Shown here in pieces: positions 26,115 through 38,100 of a stretch of 60,000 nucleotides of DNA; the stretch's first letter is position 1, and the number at the start of each line of letters is the position of its first letter. The stretch is from the NCBI RefSeq assembly GCF_001949145.1, contig NW_019091387.1:924267-984266 (forward strand), read 5' to 3'. This DNA is from Acanthaster planci. Lineage: Eukaryota > Echinodermata > Asteroidea > Valvatida > Acanthasteridae. The notes below the pieces were generated by a model. The model searched no databases, had not been told where the DNA came from, and worked only from the letters and a program-made list of their open reading frames with translations. The position numbers were made by a program, and so were the translations under genes.

Positions 26115-29100
26115 TTAGTATTTTTCCAGCGTTTTTTCCATGAATGCAGTTAGGCGGCCCAGCATCGGTCGAGGGTCATCCACCAATCCGGCTGCAATCA
26201 TGGCGTTGTCGTACACCTGAATTAAACACAATCGTGTTATTCTATAAATTGGTGGGGGGGGTCAACAAGTGTTTGACATTTTCCTGTCCATGTGACATCT
26301 GTAGTGATTTGTAATCTGTAGTGATGTGGAAATGTTAAAATTAGCTTCATCCTACGTTTGCATTACTTATTAACCTTGGAAATTAGAGAAAGCGTCCTAT
26401 TTTTTCAAAAATCAAATGTGGCAGAGGTCATGAAAAAAATGACTCAAAATTTATAGAACGACCCAAAGGCACACGATAGTAGTTTCTGTCTGTGTGTGGG
26501 CCCTGCACTTGATGAAGCTAACTCCAGCATCTACGGTAGCCAAATCGTGCAATGGCTGCACAACGATAGGCATGACCACCTTTAAACACTGTCTCATCAC
26601 AGATTGGGGTTTTCCTAAATGTTTAGGGATTTCATTTCAAATAAACTCCAAGCGAGGTCTTGTGATAGCAGTGGAATGGATAGTGCCCATTTGTGTACAA
26701 ATGTGGCCTTTGTGTCTTTTTTTTACTTGTGATTTCTCTCAAAAGGCATCAATGTTTAGTTGGATTTGTGTTTAGTTTTTTGTGCATTTGCTGTGTCCTT
26801 GTCTTATATGTAATATTTTAGCTGACCTCTTTTATTCTGTATTTTATGGATAAATTTTGTATGTGGTTCATATTTGTAATTTTACTCATTGTTAATTTTT
26901 TTATTTCAGTCTGTACCAGTTTGTTTATATTTTAATGTTTGTAAACTGTCTCTAAATTCAGCCATCGGGCTGCAATGAGCAGGTTTTTAATAAACCAATA
27001 ATAAAATTCATCTCTTGCTGTATCTGATCTTTTCATCTGCGATATGTGTGTACAAGCAAACACTTGCACCTCAACCTACAAGAGGCATCAAGCTGCATAT
27101 ATTATAAGGAAACCTAGTTGTACTCTATCTTCCTTAATCCATCAAAATCTTTCAAATATGCCAGTAGCTTCTGAATGATATGGAGGTTATCGGGTGAAGG
27201 AAATTTTTTTTTCTGAGGTTGCCATGATGCCTAAATCATCCCATTTGAACATTTGACCCCCAGCAAATTGATTCAGCTCTTGGTGTATAAATGTCTCACC
27301 TGTTCACTGAGTAGTCTGGCCAAGGCTGGCTCGCTGGTCTTCAGGGCAAACAGCTTCTGCACAATGGGGTGGCTAGAAACCAGACATAAATGTTGACGAT
27401 AAAAACGTCAAAACCGAAGGAGAAAACAGTATAAACAATCTTCCCTTTTTAGAAAAGAGCAATTTGGCTTCAACAAGAACCATTTTTTTAAAATCCAAAG
27501 ATCTGAGAATTGAGACAAATTCTCAGTGAGGTACTGCTCACAGCATTTCCAATGAAATAGGCCAATAAAAGTGGAAAACTCTACATGCCGGTACACGAAG
27601 TCAGTTTTCAATCAGCATTTAGTTAAGGATTTGGCACTGAAATTGCTTGTACATCAATACAACATCCTTCTTTAATTTTGTATTTTTGCCCTGCTGACAT
27701 GTATTATAACACTGTATATTCAGTGTTTGCCCCTGAAGGCTTGTGAAAAAACCACAAGCGTACTTGGGTGGGACTCGAACCCAAGACCTCCTGCTTACTA
27801 GTGCAGACGTCTTAACCATTCGACCACCGAACTTGCTGGTGTCGGCTAGCTGGTTTAAGTAAGATCTAACAGTGGGTACCGCAAACAACTCCATGTACAT
27901 GTATGTCCAAGGATGCAGTTGCGCCAGGGAGACGTGAAGTAATTTTACATTCTGCCCTGCCGACATGTATTATAACACTGTATACTCAGTGCTTGCCCTC
28001 GAAGGCTTGTGAAAAACTGGCAAGCTCGGTGGTCGAGTGGTTAAGATGTCTGCACTATTAAGCAGAAGGTCGTGGGTTCAAGTCCCACCCGAGTAAGCTT
28101 GTGTTTTTTTTTCACAAGCTTTCAGGGGCAAACACTGAGTATACAGTGTTAAAATACAAGTCGGGCGGGCAATAATCCAAAATTAAATAACATCTCCCCG
28201 GCACAAATCCATCCTTGGAAATAACATCCTTCTTGATCCCCTCCTACACGGGGAGTAATATCCCTTCAGATATTTCATTGTGTAAAGTTAAAGCTTTAAA
28301 CACAGATGGACTTTTGTAGCCAAACTCTCTCATCTACCTGCCGTTGAGCTCCAGCGTGGGTTGGAGCAGTTGCAGCTTCTCCTCCTCGCTGCGATTCTTC
28401 AGCGCGGTGCGCAGGAAATGACGCGCCGCCCCCATCTCGGCCACCGTCACCATGGCAGGGTGCTGGGCCAGACGTTGGGTCACCTGGGGGCAGAGAGGGC
28501 ATATGGGTGTGCACATACATGCACGGTCAGCACGGGAACTGTGCGACCCATTTAAGTCAGTGCTGTATTTGAGTACCTTGTGGGAACCACATTTACTGTC
28601 AAATACAACCAATTACCCAGTACAGAGCTAGTGGGAGCTACATAAAGTATGCACGTGCACAGCCATTCATGAGCAAACTACAATTCCCAATATGGGATAA
28701 GATACACAGCATATAGATACAAGAGAGGATCCCGGGGGGGACGTTATCAGGGCCATGACCCCTCCCCCAAAAATGTGCCACAAGTTGTTTTTTCCTTTAA
28801 TAAAACAATGAGAAAGGTGATTTTTTTGGTGTATTCATTTCCTTCCTTTTAAAAGTGTGTAAAAGGTGCCTACATGTAACTTCACCCCTCAAAAGGGCCA
28901 AAATTGATACATGCAAAAAGGTCAAAATCTTTTAGCACGCCCCCATAAAAGAATGAAAATCTTGCCCCCCCCAAAAAAAACTCGATTCAGGATTTGCACT
29001 TGAGCATACAGAGATGTCATGGGAACTGGCATTCAATACCATCTTCTGTGGAATTTCTGCATTACGAGTGCCTGCAGGAACCCACCTTGACATTAGCCAC

Positions 29101-32100
29101 CTTGGTGCCTAAGACATCTTTCATGTAGGTGATGAGAGAGTCCGATTCCTCCTCCGTCAGGCTGCCTTCGACTAAAAGACATCATGAGCAAATGAAAACG
29201 AAGCCAAGTTTAGGCACTCTTGACAACACATCACTTTCACGTATGTAGTAGCTTTTGACAGTATTGTCGGTAGTAAAAAAATATTTTCAAAAAAGGTGAA
29301 CGCCCTGACAACTCACAAATTGATTTGTCCACTGAATTAAACCTGACAAAATAATCATTTGATTGATTACCTGTCTCCGTGTCGCTGGTCTCCGCGCCAG
29401 CGTTCTGCACGGCCATCTCGCTCTCCACCGAGGTCAGCAGCTTGCGGTCAAATTCCCGCAGCTGCAGCATGGTCAGCTCATCGTACTCGGCGTAGCAGAA
29501 CAACACCTCATGGCCTTGACGCTGGAAGGCCTCAAAGTACGGCGATGACTCGGCCAACTCCCGGCTATTTATACCAGCACCGAAGTTGATTGAGAAATGG
29601 CGATATTAAAATATTGTGAGAACACTGCAAGGCGGACTTTTCTTTTATTTTTACAAATACTGGCCTCCATTTTGTACAGAAAGCCAAATTTTGGAGAAAG
29701 TTCAGACTAACTTTGCCACAGCTTTTGACACAAAATACGTGTCTTCAACACACTAAAAAGGGAGGCCTTTTCATACTCTGCGTGGGCAACACTAATACAC
29801 GATACAGTTTTGACAGATGTGTGAAAAGTACTTCAAATAAGGCCGAAAAGGTAGTCCGGCAAAATGTACTAGCATGATCTATTTCCCTTTCTGAGGTATC
29901 TGACTATAAAGACATCAGCTTAAAGCTCAGAAAACAAGCCAATAAAATTTGACCCACCATCCCCAAACCAGGCCAAAGTCAGTATTTTTGATATTGGGCA
30001 ATCACTCTACTTCAGTCTTTTGGCACACTTAAAAAGTGATCCATTTTAAATCGAAACTCTCTCTGCAGTAAGCCTCTTACAGGTAATGATAGCCGTAAAA
30101 CTCCCATGAAATCTGAAGAGTGGAAGTTCCTCTATTTTAGCGTTGTAAAGTTACCTATTTCAGCCTGGTTTTGGGATGGTCACAAAAGTCTACAAGGACT
30201 GGACTGTGACATCTGTTATACTGTAACGATACAAGCAATTATCATCACGCCTGTAAAGTATAAATGTACAGTACATGTACGTATGTGCAGACAATCGGTT
30301 CACGAGAGCAGCTACTTTAAAACCCACATGTTACTCCTCTGAAACACAAACTAAAGCTCAGCCATTTGGTCACGTCACTACTTCTGCCGCCTACCTCGGA
30401 GCACATATGTAGTATATATTGCGCTGGCCGGCCTTCATGCGAGATGCGTAGTCTTGCAGGCTGGTTAGGCTTCCAGCTGACTGGGCCGAAGTCTCGAAGC
30501 AGAGGAGTTTGCCTATCTCCTCCTGCACAGAAACAAAATATACTTTAGTTTGCCTTGCTTTTTTTTCCAAAATGGACCTGTAAAGGCCATTTCGCACTTC
30601 AGGCAAATGCATGGGTGAAAGCAAAGCGAATGTGACGTCACTGAATCTTTGCAGAGATACGCACTTGAACTGAAATGCATTTCACTATTCGTGATTTGAT
30701 AGTACAAACAACAAAATGAAACACGAGTTGGTGTGCTCTTGCCTTCTTCCCTAATGTCTTCACAAACAAATACAGTACAACTTCGTTAATAAGAGCACTG
30801 TTAATACAAGATTCTGCTTGTGGCAAGGGAATTTTTAGGTCCCAGTCCTTTGATTTTCATTGGTTTCATTCCTGATAATACAAGGTAATTTGCCAAGTCC
30901 CGAGGACCTGTCATTAATGAGGTTCAACTGTAGCAAGCACTAACAAGAAAGTCCAAAGTCAAACAAGTATTTCATCCAGTGTGCAAATCATTGAAAATAA
31001 AATGCGACTAAAGTTTTCCTCTGCTGAGAATGGCATTACAACAGCCCGACGCAAAGCCAAAGTATAACCACTCAACTACTTCACACCAAATTCTGTTTTG
31101 TGTCCCAACTTGACTTACTTGACTTACAAAGTTGGGAAGATCTAGAACCCCGGTTTTGTGTCTTGACACTGAATGGATAACAATGCATGCATATTCATGA
31201 CATGCAAACGTACAAACCTTTTCAGCCTGTTCACTAGATGAGATGATACCCTCCCGTAGAAACGTCCCGTATTCCGTGAAGAATTGCTCGTATGTCTTGG
31301 GATCCTTCTTGCGTTGGTCCAGCAGGAAGCGCACAAGACGACTTGTGATCACCATCCTCAACTTCCTGGACATTACATACAGGTATCCCACAATCCAGAT
31401 GCTTTCAGTTTGAAACGCTGCAGATGTTGGCGTATCTTGCCACACCCAGGATGGATTTCAATCGAAGAGTATTGATTTTAACATGCCAATGAAGTAAATG
31501 GTGTTTGGTTGGATACAAAGGTCAAATACATGTAAAATGTTGTCACATCACCATCCTGAAAACTGTCTTTCCATTGGCCCAGAATGATCATGTGACCACT
31601 GCATCTAAGAGCGCATGACCCTCATTGCTTGTAAATCATCCGTGCATTAGCTGTGAGGTCCTTAATTTCTCATATCATTAACTGGTGCCCACACTGCTTT
31701 CACATATACATACATGTATATGCTCATGACATCAGCATATTGCGAGCAGCCATAGCCACTGGCCATAGACTTTCTGTGTAAAACACCAAGCCATAGCCAA
31801 TTAAAGTTTACACACAGCCCTGTGCACCACACTTGAGACTCATATGGGACACTGCCTTAGAGCTCTCTGACAGTGTTGATGTCACCCGGCCCCCACCACT
31901 GTAGTAAATTCATACATATGTTCGTCGAAATGTAATGTAATAAGACGGAACCAATTTGGAAGCAATGGGCTACGTGCGCACATGTAGCTCTATGGACATT
32001 ACTGACCTGATGAGGGCGCTATCTTGCAGTAGCTCTCGGCTCAGGTTTAGTGGGATGTCCTCGCTGTCTACAACACCTAATTTACCAAAAAAAGAGCAGA

Positions 32101-35100
32101 GACAAAAAATTATGACCCCAAATCTTGCATCACAAGTCATGCAAGTGAGCGTACAGTTCTTGTGCTGCGCTCCTGTTAACATGTCATGAAGAAAACTTCT
32201 GAATTTATACATCTTCTGCATTGCTCTGATCAGAATGTAAAATTAAGGGTCATATAACTGACCATGAAACATCTCAACAGGGTCGTGGTAGTTCTATAGA
32301 GCGTAACTAGACGACTGTAATTGGAAGGCATTACCGCGGTGGCACAACTGTCACATTGCATGCCTCTTCGACCAATAGGGCATCGTGATTTGCCAAATGC
32401 CTTGCTCGTCAAGCGGAAGGATGTGCGTGCGAGTACGGTGCCACTGCACTGCTCCGAGCAGGAACAAAAGAGGGCGTGTTTTTAAATGAAACTGACAGTT
32501 CTTTGGGACTCACGCATCGCATAGGTGTGTAAGTTTATGTGCATTTGACGCGGAGCACGATGAGTACGCGCAATGATTTCAGTCTAGAATGTGTGGTCTT
32601 CGCGTGCACTTTGAACGCGCGCTAGAACCCAGTTAAAAAACTGAGTCTTTTTTCGTCAGTGAGGGTGCACTTCGGCTCAGGGCGGTTTGGTCTAGAGACC
32701 TTTACCATGATGCAGCCATGTTTGCCTCATTCCCTGTAGACCCATAGACAAAAGTAATATAAATCCACAAACTGAAAGAGGGAACACACTTTTGTAGCCT
32801 TGGTTACAAGACCAGGACGTGACCCACCTTGAATAAATCGGAACCACTTGGGCAGTATCTTGTCTGCCTTCTGCTGGATAAGCACCCGCCTACTGTACAG
32901 AGCCACACCCCCCGAGTGGTCCTGACTGAGCTCCCACATGGCAGGGGGCCTGCTGGGGACGTAGAACAGGCTGCGAATGTTGAGCGGTGCATCAGTCTTG
33001 TAGTGCAGCGTGTAGCGTGGCTTGTCGTAGGAATTGTGGGTCAGGAACTGGTAGAACTCTTCATGCTGCTGGTCGGACACTTCGCGCGGCTCCTTTGTCC
33101 ACAAGGCCTTCATGTATACAGCACAAAATGCAGTGTTGAAGTCGAGACCTTCACAAGACCAAACACAAGGCCATGCACAAGACCGTGCACAAGACTGTGC
33201 ATAAGACCATGCACAAGACCATCACAAGACCAGACACAAGACCAGTCACAAGACCTTCACAAGACCAGACACAAGACCGGGCACAAGACCAGTCACAAGA
33301 TCAGTCACAAGACCGGACACGAGACCANNNNNNNNNNNNNNNNNNNNNNNNNNNNNNNNNNNNNNNNNNNNNNNNNNNNNNNNNNNNNNNNNNNNNNNNN
33401 NNNNNNNNNNNNNNNNNNNNNNNNNNNNNNNNNNNNNNNNNNNNNNNNNNNNNNNNNNNNNNNNNNNNNNNNNNNNNNNNNNNNNNNNNNNNNGGACACG
33501 AGACCAGTCACAAGACCAGTCACAAGACAAGATACAAGACCAGACACAAGACCATGCACAAGACCAGACACAAGTATTGGTTGAACAGTGACAAAGGAAT
33601 GATTTGGTTGCAGTTCATTTGAATAGCTTGTGACTTGAATTCAGACTGGAGGTCTTGTGGTGATCTTGTGTGGTCTTGTGAAGGTCTTAAGTGGTCTCAA
33701 CTACAACACTGGCAAAATGTTACAACACAGAATTTGAAGTTTAAAGTCTGTTTGATCAAATCTGTCACATGATTTTGTACCTACACTGACGCCATGCAAC
33801 AGCACTAACAGCAAGTATTTCTGGAGTATAAATGGAATTTAAAGTATATATATTGTAATGTTAATAAGGCACGGTGATAAATCATGCTGTGTTTGTTGTT
33901 GCGATTCATGCAAACATGATGAGCTCCATTCCAAAGAGCTGAAACTCTTGGGGGTTCTAAGTTACAGTTATATGCATATGTAAGTTTCTTTCATCACCAA
34001 ATTTGTCAGGAGTTTGTCATTGAAAACATTTTTGAGTAGTGTAGCCATGGTAACTGCTATTGGAAACAATTTACATGTTGACATGGAAAATGAGTCAACT
34101 AAATAAAATGGAAAAAAAATCTGTCAGCTCTGTTGGCATTTCTACCATCATCTGCAAAAAAACGGCCTCCTAATCCCTTTCTTCCCAACAGCATGGACCA
34201 GACACTCTTTCTTTTCTGAACGTGGCCATGGTGTTAAATGCCATCACGACCCACCTGTGTGGTGTTCATCAGCTTGCCATTCAGAAAGATCGGCATGCCC
34301 ACAAACGTGCTATGTTTACTGATGATTTCTGCGAAGAAAAAGGAAAAGCTTGATTCAGTTCGGAACCAGAAAACTTTTTAGTGTCATATTGTTCAAGAGT
34401 GAATTCCAGGATAAAATGCTTTGACAATTTTTCCACTTTGGAGGAAACGTAAAATGGCTTCCCATTATCAGCAGCCACAGGTCATTTTTTTTAAATGCCT
34501 GATTGAAAGAAATACTTCTTTCAAACATTTAACAGCCAGAAAATGTGATGCGCTCTGTGAAAATGTGTCACAAGTCGCCACAACCACTTCTCAGTTTGAG
34601 ACTGTATAGGAAAGAGGAAATTTTGCTCTGGTTTTATACGCCTCAAGGATTCCTTTTGCTTTTACATTTAAGCAAGATTCATTTGAAGGCCTTTAAACTC
34701 AAAAGTGGCTCTGGTGACTTATGACTCTTTTTTTCAGAGCAAGTCACAAACGGTCTTCATTGCTATGCTTTTTATTTAAATGTTGACGAATTTGTGGATG
34801 TTATTTTTTTTTTTTGGTTCGTTTTTCTTTTAAATTTATTCTAAATATGGATTATCAGTATTTCAAGTTAAGGCACGATATACATCTGTGGGAGAAAATT
34901 CATGTCTGTGAGTGACCACACTGTGATACATGTATCTCATGAAGTAATGTCCCACTTTTGGGATACCAATTCCAGTTTTGTGATACCCGGACTTGATAAA
35001 CCTCAGATGACTCCTGACCTTTGACATCTGCCTCCATAGCAAATCTCCAGCAGTCCTTCTTGAGATGGATGACGATCTTGGTGCCCAGTTGGACCCCGTC

Positions 35101-38100
35101 CGCTTCAACGATGTCATAGTTGCCAGTCCTGGCAGAGATGAAGAAAATGCAGCCTGGGAAATCATTGATAAGCAAGTCACTCTAATGGTCCCTGAGCATG
35201 CACTACAGAGGGCCCTGTGCAGTCTGGTAAAGACAGGTTAAATAGCATCGAATGAGAAACTATTGATCGAATGTAACTCTAATGGCCCACTGGGTGCCCA
35301 AAGAAATGGCTGGCATACTCTCTGACAATGCTAGGATGCTGAGTTATTGATAGCTAGCTGAAACACTGTAACGGCTCATTTGGAAGGCACTTCACAGCTG
35401 AAAATAACACTGTCAAATGATACCTTTTGAATATTCGATTGTCACGAATCCCGAGAAAAGTGGAAATATACACACTTGTACAAAAGGAAAAAAAGGAAAT
35501 TTGGAACAAATGGAACATTTGGTCCCAGTGTTTGGCGTTCATGTATTAAGACATTGATGTTGAACACATGCCTAAGCTTTACTTATAACGCACTGAAATA
35601 CTCTAACCCTAACCCTACATAATACTACAAGTTACTACTTGTAGTATTATGTAGTAATCAGCCCTGTCGCTTGTAAGAGGACATGACCACATTGTTCTCT
35701 GAAGCCATAAAATAAAATAGAAAAGACAATGTACCATGCAGTGCTGTGGCACTATGAATGTATGGCTTTATTGTTCTCTGTACAAGTAACAATGGAAGTA
35801 ACCTAGCCAGAAGTTGTAATTTGTAGCGCTAGGTCCTTCAGGCTCAGACTATTACTTAGTATTTTGTAGTACTGTGTACAGGTGTAGTGTAAGCCAAACA
35901 ATATGCTTGGCGGTTAGGGTTAAGAATGTAATTCTGGATTGGCCACATAAATGAATGTTTCCATATTATTCATTTCACCTCTGAGACATGAACATTTGAA
36001 TATTTGATAAATCGATTATAGAATATTCCAAAGATGACCACAGCCCTATTAGGTCCTGTGCACACCTCAGCGAAGGCACTTTATTTGACAGGTAGCAGGT
36101 AGCTACATTCCTGGCTTACCCGTCAGATGACCAGCGGTAAGCCTTGGAGTCTGGCTGGTGGGACTTAGAGTAGACATCCACGTGGTCCCCCACCATGAAC
36201 GCCGAGTAGAAACCCACCCCGAACTGACCCACGATGCTGCCACCAGTCGACCCTGTCTGACCGTCCTTCTGCAACTCCTCCAGAAACGCCTGCGGGGACA
36301 CAAAGAAGACAAGACACAGAACCGAATGACGTAAGACTGAGACTGTAAAACGCAGCATGACAATGACGAGACTGAGACTAGCATCGTTTGACGACTTACT
36401 TCATTTCTTCATCACTTCATGCCTGATGATGTCTACACATACACGCATACACATGGTTTTCCTAACTAGAAACAGCGAACACTGGCATGTGCTCATTCCA
36501 TTACTGCAGACGAGTCTCATCTGGCCAATGAGCTTTTTCAAATGATGAGGTGTAAATACAGATCAATTCAGGGACGCACTAAGTGATCAAACTGCTCATT
36601 TTATAACACTGCAGTCAGGTACCTAAATGGGAATTTTAGATAAATCTCAAATATATATATAGTTTGTGTTCTTGGTTTTTTTTAATCTTAACTTAATTTA
36701 ATCAAAAATAGATTGTAATTGTACTTTTTGTGAATATTTAAGATATACATGTATTTTAGGTTTTTACTTAGTGAGCAGTCAAGTAATTTCTACTCTTTGT
36801 ACTTTTTATGAATATGTAGCAATAAAGTTTGATGTGATTCGATTTGATTCGATTTGATTCGATTTGATTCGATTTGAACTGTCCCTTGACATTTTTAATC
36901 ATCCCCTTGGCAAAAACCAATATTGCGCCTTGGAAATGCTCCTTGAGGATTAGTGTCATAAACACAACCATCTTCTCCCTGATTCTTGCGTCAATTTCAG
37001 CTGTAAACACTGACTTTGTTAAACGACAAGAAACCACAGCCACAGCCCGTAACAGCATTAGACTTCATAAGTGACCTCTCTAGCCTGGTAACTGTTCGAG
37101 ATTTGTGCAACCTTTCTCACCCCATATGCACTTTTTTTCAAAATCGAAGACAAAATCATGGACCATGGTCTCTCCAAAGCTCCATACACGTTCAACCTCA
37201 TACCCCACATGTGCGTACAAACTACATGGGAATCTCTTGAGCATGGGGACAAGTACGGTTGTCATGCTTTACTGCATAGGGATTTGCCAGAACGTTCAAT
37301 GTCCTCATGTAATGACACAGGAAATCCCTTCATTTTTACACATGGGGGTTTTTCTGTGCGTGAAGTGGTTTCAAAAGCAGATAGCGTTTATAAAAAAGTG
37401 GTACATGTACACGGACATGCCAATGATTGCTCATTTGCATATGAGAAGCAGCCAGACGTGGTGATGAACCGTGCTACACAGTGCAATATGTGAAATTTAC
37501 AGACAAGGCAAAAACCAGCTTGGTTTGCCAGTTACCGACCCTCCACAACAAAAGCGCCCCAAACGGAAGTATCAAAGGCGCAATGGGGATATGTCCAACC
37601 ATGTGATGTAACACAGAACGAGACCGATGATTGGCCAGGACGCACTGTCTCACAAGGCATCTTGTCTCAGGTATCAAAACAGCATGGCTCACGGCCCTAT
37701 CACGTGGTTTGTCAGCTCTCAAAGTAAGCAGTCCGACAGGAAACCGCCAGCAGTATTTTTGGACCACATGGAATTCCATTGTACACCGTTCCAAGTGTAA
37801 GTTAGACCTGGGGCTTTGAGATGTGAGAAAAATGCCTTACCTTGGAGCCCGATCTCGCTATAGTGCCCAGATTGTCGATCATTTCTTGTAAAGTCATCCC
37901 AACGCCAGTGTCCTGCAATGCGACAGACACAAAACTGGGATAAATTGGAGCATTACACGACAGGCTAGAAACTCACAAATAACAACACACAGGACTGCTT
38001 CGCTGCTGTCTTCTGATGGACATTTGGCACAAGAGGACAGCGACTGAATTTCTTGCAAAACCCGCTGTCGGCGTGTTTGCAACTAAAAGGAACAAGGCAA

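Noticed and set aside
28022-28097. Functional tRNA gene (Asn or Thr)
   Set aside because: Eight-base anticodon loop, imperfect acceptor stem and location inside a TIR element point to a tRNA-derived module.
32829-33622. 251- and 149-codon plus-strand frames rich in THR/Lys repeats
   Set aside because: They are translations of the CACAAGACC minisatellite running through an N gap, antisense to TRAP1 exon 9.
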